From Salinispirillum marinum (GTDB lineage Bacteria; Pseudomonadota; Gammaproteobacteria; Pseudomonadales; Natronospirillaceae), in the NCBI RefSeq assembly GCF_042651565.1, contig NZ_JBHSDF010000005.1: 64,000 nucleotides of DNA. One strand, 5' to 3'. The stretch's first letter is position 1; the number at the start of each line of letters is the position of its first letter. Shown one piece after another: positions 8,547 to 16,931 of this stretch. Position numbers and translations under genes: made by a program. A model generated the notes under the pieces. That model had not been told where the DNA came from and did not search any database. It worked only from the letters and a program-made list of their open reading frames with translations.

Positions 8547-9311
8547 CTAGAGTGTGTCCAGCTTCAGCTCGACCACAAAATCGTATATGTCGCCACGATA
8601 ATAGGACCGAGTGAATTCCACTGGACGATTGTTAGGGTCAAACCCCTGACGCTCGATGTATAACACCGCGTCGCCTGGGGACATCTTTAAATAGTCAGCA
8701 ATTTGTTGATCGGCATTACGTGCCGTCATTGTTTGTAAGGCTCTGACTGGCCGCGCGCCGCGCGCCTGCAGCGCGGCATAGAAGGAGTCGTCAACTTCAT
8801 CCACCGATCGCACCAAATCGGCTGGCGCAGAAGCAATTTCATAGGCCATGGGCAGTTCATTGGCGTAGCGAATGCGGGCAAAACGGCAGATGCGCTGACC
8901 GGGAGACAGGTTCAATGCGATGGCTTCCTTGGGCGAAGATTGCACAAGTACGCGGCTCACCCATTCAGAACGCGGGGTCATACCGCGTGCCGTCATGTCT
9001 TCGGTAAAGCTGTTCAAGACGGACAAATTCTTATGGATGGACTCACTGCGCGGAGCAGTAACTAAAGTACCGGCACCTTGCTTTTGTACCAAGAGCCCCT
9101 GCTGAACCAGGCTCTCTATGGCTTTGCGCACGGTGACGCGGGACACATCGAGGGCGACGGCTAGTTCGCGTTGTGGCAGCAAATAATCACCATCGTGGAG
9201 TAAACCTTCATGAATGGCTTGCGTGAGTGCACGTGCTAACTGAACATACAGTGACCCCGGTTTACGCGGATCGGGTCTAAGGTAGTCGATGAGCTGTTCG
9301 GTAGTGGTCAT
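8547..9311 (-). CDS. GntR/HutC-family transcriptional regulator, probable GlcNAc regulon repressor
   Basis: A 254-residue regulator with an N-terminal winged helix (about 10-75, including LPQRELAVALDVSRVTVRKAI) and a C-terminal UTRA effector domain (about 95-245). This is the architecture of NagR/DasR/NagQ, which bind phosphorylated GlcN or GlcNAc. Its start overlaps the kinase stop (ATGA) inside the catabolic operon. I infer that it binds the two identical 17-bp sites at 10242-10258 and 12310-12326 and releases them when amino-sugar phosphates accumulate. That pairing rests on context. Confidence 0.88.
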   Translation of the reverse strand: MTTTEQLIDYLRPDPRKPGSLYVQLARALTQAIHEGLLHDGDYLLPQRELAVALDVSRVTVRKAIESLVQQGLLVQKQGAGTLVTAPRSESIHKNLSVLNSFTEDMTARGMTPRSEWVSRVLVQSSPKEAIALNLSPGQRICRFARIRYANELPMAYEIASAPADLVRSVDEVDDSFYAALQARGARPVRALQTMTARNADQQIADYLKMSPGDAVLYIERQGFDPNNRPVEFTRSYYRGDIYDFVVELKLDTL

Positions 9312-10207
9312 GGTTTGGCCTCTTGGCGAATCATCAATAGTGCGCCCGCCAATGGATCCTGTTGCGCAGGGACGATCAGTGGTCGCAAGTGTGATACCAA
9401 TTCTGTACCAACAAAAGGCCCAAGGCCACCTAAAAGGGCAATACGAGAAACGTTCAGGTTGGCCAGGCGCTGCACCAGCAAGCCAACGGCATAGGCTTGT
9501 TCTTGCACCAGTTGTTGCGCCAACGCGTCACCGTTTTCAAATGCTTGAACCACCCAGCGCGCAAACTGACCGAAGTCGCTCGAATGTGCATCGCGAGCCC
9601 ATCCAGGAATGGCGCGTGGGGTTTGCCCAAAATGCGCCAAAATTCGATCCGTGAGCGGCGATCTTGGACGTACGCCATCACTGGCGCGCAAGCTCTCCTG
9701 TATCGCTCGCATACCCAGCCACGCGCCGCTGCCTTGGTCGGCAAGAGGAAAGCCCCAGCCATCCAGCATGATTGTCCGGTCGTGTTGAATGGCCCAGGCC
9801 ACAATGCCCGTTCCCACAATGACCAGACCACCTTCTTCTCCACTGTGTGCACCCAAACAAGCGATATGGGCATCGTTATTGACCTGAATGCGACTATACG
9901 GATGTTGCCATTGGGCAATTAACGCCTGGCTTTCGGGCAACTCGGCTCCAGCCAGCCCCAAGCCGACGGACGTGCGTGCTAGGGTAACTGGCAAAGCATC
10001 GGGTGCTAAACTGATTTGCGTGAAAGCCTGGGCAATGGTGTCTTCAATGGTACGCAGGGCGTTGTAGCCTTGTTGATACAAATTGGCGCTGCCACCCTGT
10101 GCTTCGGCGCAGCACCGGCCATTGGCGTCAACGATGCGTACGCGACAGTGTGTACCACCGCCGTCGACACCGACATAATAAAGAAATGAATCAGGCTGCA
10201 TAGTCAT
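9308..10207 (-). CDS. N-acetylglucosamine kinase-like ATPase (BadF/BadG/BcrA/BcrD family)
   Basis: A 299-residue sugar-kinase-fold protein expected to phosphorylate cytoplasmic GlcNAc to GlcNAc-6-phosphate. The phosphate-1 motif GVDGGGTHCR lies near residues 13-22. A second nucleotide motif includes VIVGTGIVAWAI, and GGLGPFVG lies near the end. An ABC importer does not phosphorylate its cargo, so a kinase is needed before NagA, and this first gene of the operon fills that role. The start is ATG 10207 or the ATG two codons later. Transcription is from 10248-10276. Confidence 0.85.
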   Translation of the reverse strand: MTMQPDSFLYYVGVDGGGTHCRVRIVDANGRCCAEAQGGSANLYQQGYNALRTIEDTIAQAFTQISLAPDALPVTLARTSVGLGLAGAELPESQALIAQWQHPYSRIQVNNDAHIACLGAHSGEEGGLVIVGTGIVAWAIQHDRTIMLDGWGFPLADQGSGAWLGMRAIQESLRASDGVRPRSPLTDRILAHFGQTPRAIPGWARDAHSSDFGQFARWVVQAFENGDALAQQLVQEQAYAVGLLVQRLANLNVSRIALLGGLGPFVGTELVSHLRPLIVPAQQDPLAGALLMIRQEAKP

Positions 10208-10226
10208 CGTTCTTATGTTTCTTTCT

Positions 10227-10255
10227 TTGCTAGGCCAAGATAATACCAATATAAT
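10227..10255 (+). promoter_or_regulatory. Promoter of the hexosaminidase gene
   Basis: TTGCTA (10227-10232), a 17-bp spacer, then TATAAT (10250-10255). The -10 lies inside the 17-bp operator and faces away from the nagK promoter, so the two divergent promoters overlap on one operator. Confidence 0.55.
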
Positions 10256-10258
10256 ACC
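10242..10258. promoter_or_regulatory. GlcNAc-regulon operator, copy 1
   Basis: AATACCAATATAATACC on the plus strand, identical on the minus strand to GGTATTATATTGGTATT at 12310-12326. The two AATACC elements are 11 bp apart, about one helical turn. Exact 17-bp identity at two promoters of one pathway, over the -10 elements in both, is the evidence. The likely binder is the GntR-family protein at 8547-9311. Confidence 0.7.
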
Positions 10259-10276
10259 TATACATAAGGTTGGCAA
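10248..10276 (-). promoter_or_regulatory. Promoter of the nagK-gntR-nagA-nagB operon
   Basis: On the minus strand TTGCCA (10276-10271), a 17-bp spacer, then TATATT (10253-10248) inside the operator. The kinase ATG is about 40 nt downstream. Confidence 0.6.
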
Positions 10277-10315
10277 GTACAGGTTATAACAAATTGCGCC
10301 CAGCTGGAGACTGAT

Positions 10316-12229
10316 ATGACGTTACGCTATGAATTCAAACCTACACCCCTGAGCCGAGAAGGCGGGCCGGGCTATCAAGCATCTATTGTATTGACCAATA
10401 CCACCGGTGCGGCGATGAATGTAGCTCGCCTGACGTTTTCGTCTGCGCGGATTTTGAAGCCCGGCGATATTCAGGGTGCTGAATTGTTGCAGCGTGATGG
10501 CGACTTGCATGTCGTAGGCATGGCAGAGAGCATTCCTCCGGGGGTGACGAAAGAGATTTTCATCAAGAATCCGCGTGACCGGCTGCTCAAGATCACAGAT
10601 TGGCCCTATGGGGTTTTTGCCGAAGATGCGAAAGGTACATTGCTGGATCTTACGATAGTCCAGCCAAGCCTGCGGTGGGACAAACGGCCCACGCCGGTAT
10701 CCGAGCCGAATGTTGTCCGCTCGCTGATTCCTGCGCCCTCACATTTAACCATGAGCGAAGTGTCATTCCCTCGTCCAAATCATGGTCAGTGGGTGGGTAT
10801 CAATACCAGCGAAATATCAGGTCTAACACCGGAAGTGCTTGCTGCTTGGGCGCGCCAATTTCAAGAGTTTGCTGGGGTATCGTTTACTGATGTTCGGGAT
10901 GATCTGAAGAGGTGGCCAGTAAAGATCACTCGAGCGGAAGGTCATTTGGATGGCTATCAGTTACGGGTGATGGAGCATGGCGCTGAGCTGATAGTGATGA
11001 ACGTAGCAGGCGTGCATGCGGGCCTGGCGTCTTTGGTGCAGTGGGTCGCGGGCCTGACCGTTCAGCCCGTCACCATTCAAGATCGGCCACGCTTTGACTA
11101 TCGTGGTTTGCATTTAGATGCCGTACGGCATTTTATTCCCTTTGCGGATGTTTTGAAAACGGTGCGCTTGGCCGCGCTGTACAAACTGAATTATTTGCAT
11201 TGGCACCTAACGGACGATGAAGGCTGGCGGCTGGAAAGCACGGCATTTCCTGAGTTGACGAAAAAAACGGCTATGCGTGGGCGTGAACGTGTTATGCCGC
11301 CGCAGATGGGTAGTGGGGCAATCGATCATGGCGGCTATTACTCTCAAAGTGAAGTCCGAACGCTGGTGGCCTATGCTGCGGCGCTGGGCATTACCGTGGT
11401 GCCAGAGATGGATGTGCCAGGGCATGCTCGCGCACTATTGCGTGCGTTGCCAGAGTTGATCGAGGAGGCTGATGACTCGGAATATCGGAGCGTCCAGCAC
11501 TATTCTGACAATGTACTGAATCCAGGTTTGTCTGCCACGCTCGGTGTGGTGAAGACGCTGCTGGACGAAATTATGGACCTGTTTCCTGCGCCTTACATTC
11601 ACCTTGGGTCGGATGAGGTGCCGGAAGGTGTTTGGGAGAACAGTCCGGCGGCCCAAGAAAAGGCCAAGGCGTTAAGGTTGCCAAATGTGCGGTCACTGCA
11701 TGGTTGGTTGATGCGTGAACTCGAGCAACACGTGCAAACGAGGGGGCGCAATGCCGCAGGGTGGGAGGAGATTTTGGTCGACGAGGCCGTGTCAACGGCA
11801 ACCCTAGTCTACTCATGGCAAGGCGTTGAAGCCGGACGTCTGGCCGCTCAGCGCGGACATGATGTGGTGATGACCCCAGCCCAATATTGCTATTTGGATC
11901 TGGGTGCAAGCGACGCACCTGACGAGCCGGGCTATTACTGGGCGGGTACACCGACTTTGTCGGCGGTTTATGGTTACGAGCCAACGCAAGGTTGGGAACA
12001 TGATGTTGCAGAAAGGCATTTAAAAGGTATGCAGGCGTGTTTGTGGACAGAATTATTGGCCGAGACTTGGCAGCGTGAGTACATGCTGTTGCCACGCTTA
12101 CTGGCGGTTGCCGAGCGTGCGTGGTCATCCATGCACGTCAATGATCTAGCCAACTTTAAAGAGCGGGTGGCCTTGCATCAGTCAATATGGCAACGCGCAG
12201 GTTGGCATTACAACGCACACTGCGAGTAA
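10316..12229 (+). CDS. Beta-N-acetylhexosaminidase (GH20), cytoplasmic
   Basis: Hydrolyses terminal GlcNAc from chitobiose or short chito-oligosaccharides. The 637-residue protein has a beta-sandwich N-terminal domain followed by the GH20 barrel from about residue 260 (DYRGLHLDAVRHF, LHWHLTDDEGWRLE). The catalytic Asp433-Glu434 pair sits in HLGSDEVPEG. No signal peptide is seen, so it probably acts on imported sugar and releases GlcNAc for the kinase. The SD GGAG at 10306-10309 lies 6 nt before the ATG. It is divergent from the nag operon, which shares its operator. Confidence 0.93.
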   Translation: MTLRYEFKPTPLSREGGPGYQASIVLTNTTGAAMNVARLTFSSARILKPGDIQGAELLQRDGDLHVVGMAESIPPGVTKEIFIKNPRDRLLKITDWPYGVFAEDAKGTLLDLTIVQPSLRWDKRPTPVSEPNVVRSLIPAPSHLTMSEVSFPRPNHGQWVGINTSEISGLTPEVLAAWARQFQEFAGVSFTDVRDDLKRWPVKITRAEGHLDGYQLRVMEHGAELIVMNVAGVHAGLASLVQWVAGLTVQPVTIQDRPRFDYRGLHLDAVRHFIPFADVLKTVRLAALYKLNYLHWHLTDDEGWRLESTAFPELTKKTAMRGRERVMPPQMGSGAIDHGGYYSQSEVRTLVAYAAALGITVVPEMDVPGHARALLRALPELIEEADDSEYRSVQHYSDNVLNPGLSATLGVVKTLLDEIMDLFPAPYIHLGSDEVPEGVWENSPAAQEKAKALRLPNVRSLHGWLMRELEQHVQTRGRNAAGWEEILVDEAVSTATLVYSWQGVEAGRLAAQRGHDVVMTPAQYCYLDLGASDAPDEPGYYWAGTPTLSAVYGYEPTQGWEHDVAERHLKGMQACLWTELLAETWQREYMLLPRLLAVAERAWSSMHVNDLANFKERVALHQSIWQRAGWHYNAHCE

Positions 12230-12291
12230 GCGATTAGCCGGGCAGAAGATGTGTGCCAAATCCGCACAAAAATAAAATGAAGCATTTTTTG

Positions 12292-12320
12292 TTGTCAATG
12301 GTATCTAAAGGTATTATATT
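12292..12320 (+). promoter_or_regulatory. Promoter of the sugar ABC transporter operon
   Basis: TTGTCA (12292-12297), a 17-bp spacer, then TATATT (12315-12320) within the second operator copy. It has the same geometry as the nagK promoter. The substrate-binding protein ATG lies about 45 nt downstream. Confidence 0.6.
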
Positions 12321-12326
12321 GGTATT
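12310..12326. promoter_or_regulatory. GlcNAc-regulon operator, copy 2
   Basis: GGTATTATATTGGTATT, identical to the minus strand of 10242-10258. A third GGTAT element at 12300-12304 lies one helical turn upstream and may extend the site. Confidence 0.7.
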
Positions 12327-12364
12327 GCCTTGATCAACAACAATAATCCGAGAGGTGAGATCAC

Positions 12365-13630
12365 ATGAAACTGCTCAAAGGCTCTATTGCGACTGCGGTC
12401 GCTGTTGTAACCCTAGGTTCTGCCGTTTTTACGTCGGCACAAGTCGCATCGGCTGAGACCGCGTTAAATGCGTACACTTGGCGCCCGCAAGATCGTGCCT
12501 TGTGGGACTACATCAACAGCAACAATTTGATTGATGGCGTCACCGTTCGCCTTGATGTCACCCCTGAAGACTATGAGTCCAAACTGCGCATCGATATGCA
12601 GAGTAATCGCCCAGACCTGTTCTTCGCGAAAGCGGGAGCACCTTGGTTAAGTTCTTGGATTGATGCTGGCGTGATCGCGCCAGTGGCCGACTATGACATC
12701 AATTTGGATGTGTATGGAGAGGCCGCATTGGGTGGTTTTACGGGCTCCGATGGCGTGATTTATTCCGTGCCGGTAGGCATGGAAATGCAGGCTATTCTCT
12801 ATAATAAAGGCGTGTTTGCTCAGTACGGCATTAACGAGCCACGCACGCTGAGTGAATTGCAGGCGGCATTCAATACGTTTAAATCGAATGGCGTAGTGCC
12901 CATGCATGTAGATGGTCGCGACGGTTGGTATTTGAATCAAGTGTTGAACGAGGTCTTGACCGCTGGTTTCGCGAGTGATGCATGGACACAAGGTGTGATT
13001 ACCGGTGAAGCCTGTTTTACCGACTCAGAATATGTGAACGCCTTGGCGCAGTTAGACCAGTGGCGTAGCGACGGCTACTTGAACCGTAACCCATTGGCGG
13101 ATGACTACGGTGCCATGAGAACGGAAGTTGCTTTGGGGTCTTCGGCTATGATGATTGACGGTATTTGGTCTGCTGGACCTGGCTCGCCGATGTTCGATAT
13201 TGAACCCGGTTTAGAAATAGGCATCATGCCTATCCCTGGCGGCAAGGTATATGGTTTCCCTGACTTTGGTTTGGCAGCGAATCCTAATTCCGATCAGCAA
13301 GACGCTATTGCTAAGGTGATGCAGTTTGTGAGCACCCCGCAATTTGCGCAACTGTATGCTGAGCGTGTCGGCTTGCCTGCCTCTAATCACTCCATTAATG
13401 TCGATGATGCGCGCATCAGTCGTGCCGCCGAGTTGATGGCCAGTAACAATGTGGCAGCGAACCCATTCTTTGTTTTCGATTTGAACGCCAATGAGCCGAC
13501 CTATCAAACATTGTCTGCTGAGCAATTGCAGCGTTTATTGGCCGGTCAGGTTACGCCTGAACAAGCGGCCGCAGCCATTCAAGCAGGCTTGAACTCTTGG
13601 GGCTATGTTGGCGCGGCAAACTGCCGTTAA
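12365..13630 (+). CDS. Sugar ABC transporter substrate-binding protein
   Basis: Periplasmic binding protein of 421 residues with a Sec signal peptide (about 1-30, ending near ASA-E) and a mature family-1 extracellular solute-binding fold, as in MalE, UgpB or NgcE. The operator match and gene context point to GlcNAc or chitobiose as ligand; the sequence does not prove this. The SD GGTGAG at 12354-12359 precedes the ATG. It is followed by a strong hairpin and two permease genes but no ATPase gene. Confidence 0.9.
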   Translation: MKLLKGSIATAVAVVTLGSAVFTSAQVASAETALNAYTWRPQDRALWDYINSNNLIDGVTVRLDVTPEDYESKLRIDMQSNRPDLFFAKAGAPWLSSWIDAGVIAPVADYDINLDVYGEAALGGFTGSDGVIYSVPVGMEMQAILYNKGVFAQYGINEPRTLSELQAAFNTFKSNGVVPMHVDGRDGWYLNQVLNEVLTAGFASDAWTQGVITGEACFTDSEYVNALAQLDQWRSDGYLNRNPLADDYGAMRTEVALGSSAMMIDGIWSAGPGSPMFDIEPGLEIGIMPIPGGKVYGFPDFGLAANPNSDQQDAIAKVMQFVSTPQFAQLYAERVGLPASNHSINVDDARISRAAELMASNNVAANPFFVFDLNANEPTYQTLSAEQLQRLLAGQVTPEQAAAAIQAGLNSWGYVGAANCR

Positions 13631-13671
13631 GTAGGGCTGGCGCGATTAGCTTGCGCTGATAAACCTACCGT

Positions 13672-13695
13672 GAGAGCCTCTCGCAAGAGGCTCTC
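13672..13695 (+). other. Intercistronic hairpin between binding protein and permease genes
   Basis: A perfect 10-bp stem (13672-13681 with 13686-13695) around a 4-nt loop, with no T tract. Such hairpins after periplasmic binding protein genes are known to protect the upstream mRNA and lower permease expression (malE-malF type). Confidence 0.6.
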
Positions 13696-13742
13696 TGCTG
13701 CTACGATTCTGTACTACCTTATTCATCCCGGAGTTAGCCACC

Positions 13743-14669
13743 ATGCCCCAGTCTAAGGCGAAACTGTCATTTGCTGCTCGTGAGAAAATTGAGCGCACGC
13801 TATTGCTACTGCCCGGTGTACTGCTCTATGCGGTGTTCTATTTTATACCGATGCTGGGGTTGCTGTATTTGTCGCAAGTGAAGTGGGCAGGCATTGGCCC
13901 CATGGAATATGTCGGCTTCGATAATTTCCGACAAGTATTGGGTAACGCGTATTTTCGCGACCAATTGTTTCAAGCCCTATGGCAAAATGCGGTATTTTTC
14001 TTGGTCATTATCGGTAGTTTTCTGACTATTGGCAGCGGTTTGGCACTGTTGCTTAGCTTGAAAACCTGGGGCCGTAAGCTATATCAAATCATCTTTTTTC
14101 TGCCTTATCCCATGGCGGGTGCGGCCGTCGCTTATCTGTTGAACCTCTTTGTTGCCCAGCGCGGACCGCTCAACGCGCTGTTGATGAGCTGGGGCATTAC
14201 CGATCACCCCATACCATTTTTGGGTTTGGAAGATACGGCACTCGTAACCTTGGCGTTGTTTTATTCTTGGCATCGCATGGGGTTCGCCATCATGTTGATT
14301 CTGGCCGGTATTCTCGCCGTGCGACAAGATTTGTTGGAAGCCGCTGTACTGGATGGTGCCAGCCGTTGGCAGGCCATTAAAGCCGTCGTAGCACCCGTCG
14401 TTGCACCGGCGTTTATTTTGATCACGGTGATTATTATGGTGGATGTGTTCAATAACGCGGACTATACGCTGATTATTATGGGGCCGGAGGCCGGTCCGCT
14501 GCGTTCCACTGATGTAATGGGCACCTTTCTATTTCGAACCGCTTTTGGTGCCGGAGCAAGTACGGTGAATACGAACTTTGGTATGGCGGCGGCCGTGGGT
14601 TTGATTACCGCCGTGATGATTCTTCCGGCAGCGTTGTTCTTAGCGTTGCGCAATTTCCGAAACGATTAG
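13743..14669 (+). CDS. Sugar ABC transporter permease (MalF/UgpA type)
   Basis: Inner-membrane subunit of 308 residues with about six hydrophobic helices. The cytoplasmic EAA loop that docks the ATPase is present (EAAVLDGASRWQAIKAVVAP). It pairs with the next gene to form the translocation pore for the sugar bound by the product of 12365-13630. There is an 11-bp gap to the second permease gene. Confidence 0.92.
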   Translation: MPQSKAKLSFAAREKIERTLLLLPGVLLYAVFYFIPMLGLLYLSQVKWAGIGPMEYVGFDNFRQVLGNAYFRDQLFQALWQNAVFFLVIIGSFLTIGSGLALLLSLKTWGRKLYQIIFFLPYPMAGAAVAYLLNLFVAQRGPLNALLMSWGITDHPIPFLGLEDTALVTLALFYSWHRMGFAIMLILAGILAVRQDLLEAAVLDGASRWQAIKAVVAPVVAPAFILITVIIMVDVFNNADYTLIIMGPEAGPLRSTDVMGTFLFRTAFGAGASTVNTNFGMAAAVGLITAVMILPAALFLALRNFRND

Positions 14670-14680
14670 GAACATCGACC

Positions 14681-15523
14681 ATGGACAAGATTTTTAAATT
14701 ACGCCCGCATGAGCAGGCGGTTGTTCAGCTCATTATGCTGGCCTGGGTGGTCGTGGTTCTAGTGCCTTTTGGTTCAGCTATTCTGAATTCCTTGAAGCCC
14801 AGTGTCGGGGCGATTTTTCGTGATCCATTCGGCTTACCCGACCCATGGACATGGGGCAACTACGCCAAAGCTTGGGTGCAAGCCAGCTTCGACCAGTATT
14901 TCTTAAACAGCATGATCATCGCCGGTTGTACGGTGGTATTGGTGGTGTTTTGTTCCACCACCACGGCGTTTGTGCTGGCACGGATGCCGTTTAAAGGCAG
15001 CACGGCTATTTTCTTATGCTTTATGCTGGGGGTGATTGTTCCTATTCGCTTAACCCTTGCGCCCCTGTTTGTGGTGGTGCGTGAACTGGGCTTGTTGGAT
15101 ACCTTAGCCGCGGTGATTCTGGTGCAGTCCGCCAGTATGATGCCGGTGGCGGTGTTTATTCTGGTGTCCTTCATGCGAGGAATTTCGAAAGAGTTGGAAG
15201 AGGCGGCGCGGATGGATGGCGCCCTACCAATTCGCATCTACTGGAGCATTATTCTGCCTTTGATGCGGCCCGCCGTGGCAACGGTGGCGTTGTTAACCTT
15301 TGTACAGGCATGGAATGAATACTTTCTGCCGTTGATCTTCCTACAAAGCGAAGAGCTGTTTCCGTTAACGCGCGGCATTACTCAGTTCAATCAGCAATTC
15401 GCCGTGCAATGGCACATGATGTTTGCGGGCATCATGATCATGATGGTACCCACGATTTTGGCGTTTGTGTTGGCGTCGCGGCAGTTTATCTCGGGGTTGA
15501 CGCAGGGTGGTGTTAAAGAGTAA
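14681..15523 (+). CDS. Sugar ABC transporter permease (MalG/UgpE type)
   Basis: Second pore subunit, 280 residues with about six transmembrane helices. It has a recognisable EAA loop (ELEEAARMDGALPIRIYWSI). It is the last gene of the importer operon. No nucleotide-binding subunit lies here or elsewhere in the nag region, so a shared MsiK/UgpC-like ATPase encoded outside the window is expected. The stop codon abuts a long inverted repeat. Confidence 0.92.
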   Translation: MDKIFKLRPHEQAVVQLIMLAWVVVVLVPFGSAILNSLKPSVGAIFRDPFGLPDPWTWGNYAKAWVQASFDQYFLNSMIIAGCTVVLVVFCSTTTAFVLARMPFKGSTAIFLCFMLGVIVPIRLTLAPLFVVVRELGLLDTLAAVILVQSASMMPVAVFILVSFMRGISKELEEAARMDGALPIRIYWSIILPLMRPAVATVALLTFVQAWNEYFLPLIFLQSEELFPLTRGITQFNQQFAVQWHMMFAGIMIMMVPTILAFVLASRQFISGLTQGGVKE

Positions 15524-15666
15524 AGGAACACCTAAAAACCCCCTTTTCTCAAGCTGGCGTTGTTAAAAATGTCCTCAAAATGCTCATTTACGTACAGTAA
15601 ACTGCGCTTTTTCGGACATTTTTTGCCTAGCCAGCTTTTCGCCTCTGAGGTTTTTAGATGCTCCTT
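15523..15666. repeat. 144-bp imperfect palindromic repeat, MITE- or REP-like
   Basis: The ends are inverted copies (15523-15539 against 15650-15666, 14 of 17 matching). Inner matched arms include CAAGCTGGC with GCCAGCTT and AAAAATGTCC with GGACATTTTT. The transcript would fold into one long hairpin. It starts at the last base of the permease stop codon. It has no coding capacity. It looks like a mobile non-autonomous or REP-type intergenic element; its family needs a genome search. Confidence 0.7.
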
Positions 15667-15767
15667 GGGGAACGCGGGCAGGAGAATATGTCACCTGCAT
15701 TTTAAATTCCTAAAGGAAAAGGTAGAATACCGCGACATTAACCCAGTAATTTAGTAGGACTTTTGAC

Positions 15768-16100
15768 ATGACCGACACTCTTGATGTTATCAAGCAACAA
15801 ATCGGCGATAACCCGGTGTTGCTGTATATGAAAGGCTCGCCAAATCAGCCGATGTGTGGTTTTTCGGCGCAGACCGTGCAGGCTGTTATGTCGTGTGGAC
15901 GCCGCTTCGCCTTTGTGGATATTTTGCAAAACCCGGATATTCGAGCCGAACTGCCCAAGTACGCTAATTGGCCGACTTTCCCCCAGTTGTGGATTAATGG
16001 TGAGTTGGTGGGAGGGTGCGATATCGTGACCGATATGCACGCCAAAGGTCAGCTGCAACCGTTGATCGAAGCGGCTGTGCCAGCCGACGAAGAAGAGTAG
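15768..16100 (+). CDS. grxD: Monothiol glutaredoxin, Grx4 family
   Basis: A 110-residue glutaredoxin that binds and transfers [2Fe-2S] clusters, commonly with BolA partners. The monothiol CGFS active site lies in PMCGFSAQTV near residue 30. The glutathione-binding WPTFPQLWINGELVGGCDI segment follows. Length and architecture match E. coli GrxD. Confidence 0.95.
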   Translation: MTDTLDVIKQQIGDNPVLLYMKGSPNQPMCGFSAQTVQAVMSCGRRFAFVDILQNPDIRAELPKYANWPTFPQLWINGELVGGCDIVTDMHAKGQLQPLIEAAVPADEEE

Positions 16101-16111
16101 TACCCCGCTTG

Positions 16112-16147
16112 CTGAGCAATACCTCGGGTCACTGAGGCATTGCTCAG
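16112..16147 (+). terminator. Hairpin after grxD
   Basis: CTGAGCAAT (16112-16120) pairs with ATTGCTCAG (16139-16147), with CCTC/GAGG pairing inside. The T-rich tail is weak, so termination is likely but not certain. Confidence 0.5.
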
Positions 16148-16178
16148 TTCTAATTATCCCGTCTTGTGTGCACACCCT

Positions 16179-16931
16179 ATGTTTGAGTTGACTGTGCCAT
16201 TTTGGCAGTGGGGCTTGGCTTGTCTGGTGGTAATGTTCGGCGCTTTGGTGCAAACCTCCATCGGTTTTGGAATTTCCATTGTAGCAGCACCCATCTTGGT
16301 GTTTATCAATCCCGCTTGGGTGCCGACCAGCCTGTTAATTGCTGCTATATCCCAATTGATACCTGCCTTTTTACAACAACGCCGCGGTACGCAATGGCGT
16401 GGACTCCGAATCGCATTACTGGCTCGAATTCCCGGAACCCTAGTGGGCATTGGTTTGTTATTGGTGATGACGGTATCGGGCTTAATGGTGATGATCGGGG
16501 CCGCAACCTTAATTGGCGTGGTACTCAGTCTGACTAAAGTCCGGCTCATGCCGACGGACCGTAACTTAGGTTGGGCAGGCTTTGTATCGGCCATCATGGG
16601 CACCACCACCAGCATTGGTGGGCCGCCCATGGCGTTGGTGATGCAGCATGCCGACGCCGTGCACTTGCGGGCGAACTTGACCGCGTATTTCCTCGTCGGC
16701 GCGTTAATTTCTTTTGCTGCACAATGGAGCGCGGGCTACGTCACCAAAGCGTCTATTTTGGCGGGCTTGTTTTTTGTGCCCGCCAGTCTGATCGGCTTCG
16801 CTTTCGGTTCTGTGGTGGCGCGCCATATCCCGGTAACGGCTTTTCGCTACGGTATTATTGTGCTGTGTGGTATCGCTGGCACCTTAGCCTTAGTTCAGGG
16901 CTTTCTTATGCATTTCGAGTTCATCAGTTAA
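16179..16931 (+). CDS. TauE/SafE family membrane exporter
   Basis: A polytopic inner-membrane protein of 250 residues with about eight hydrophobic helices in two related halves, as in the TauE/SafE (DUF81) sulfite or organosulfonate exporters. Conserved GIGFGISIVAAP-like and TTSIGGPPMAL segments are present. The substrate is unknown and no sulfur genes adjoin. I chose ATG 16179 because the longer frame from a TTG at 16140 overlaps the grxD terminator-like hairpin. Convergent with tesA. Confidence 0.85.
   Translation: MFELTVPFWQWGLACLVVMFGALVQTSIGFGISIVAAPILVFINPAWVPTSLLIAAISQLIPAFLQQRRGTQWRGLRIALLARIPGTLVGIGLLLVMTVSGLMVMIGAATLIGVVLSLTKVRLMPTDRNLGWAGFVSAIMGTTTSIGGPPMALVMQHADAVHLRANLTAYFLVGALISFAAQWSAGYVTKASILAGLFFVPASLIGFAFGSVVARHIPVTAFRYGIIVLCGIAGTLALVQGFLMHFEFIS

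Noticed and set aside
11571..12128. 185-codon antisense frame within the hexosaminidase gene
   Set aside because: It shadows a confidently identified GH20 gene with its catalytic Asp-Glu pair in the other strand.
16140..16178. N-terminal extension of the TauE/SafE protein from a TTG
   Set aside because: It overlaps the hairpin following grxD and adds a segment unlike a membrane-protein start.
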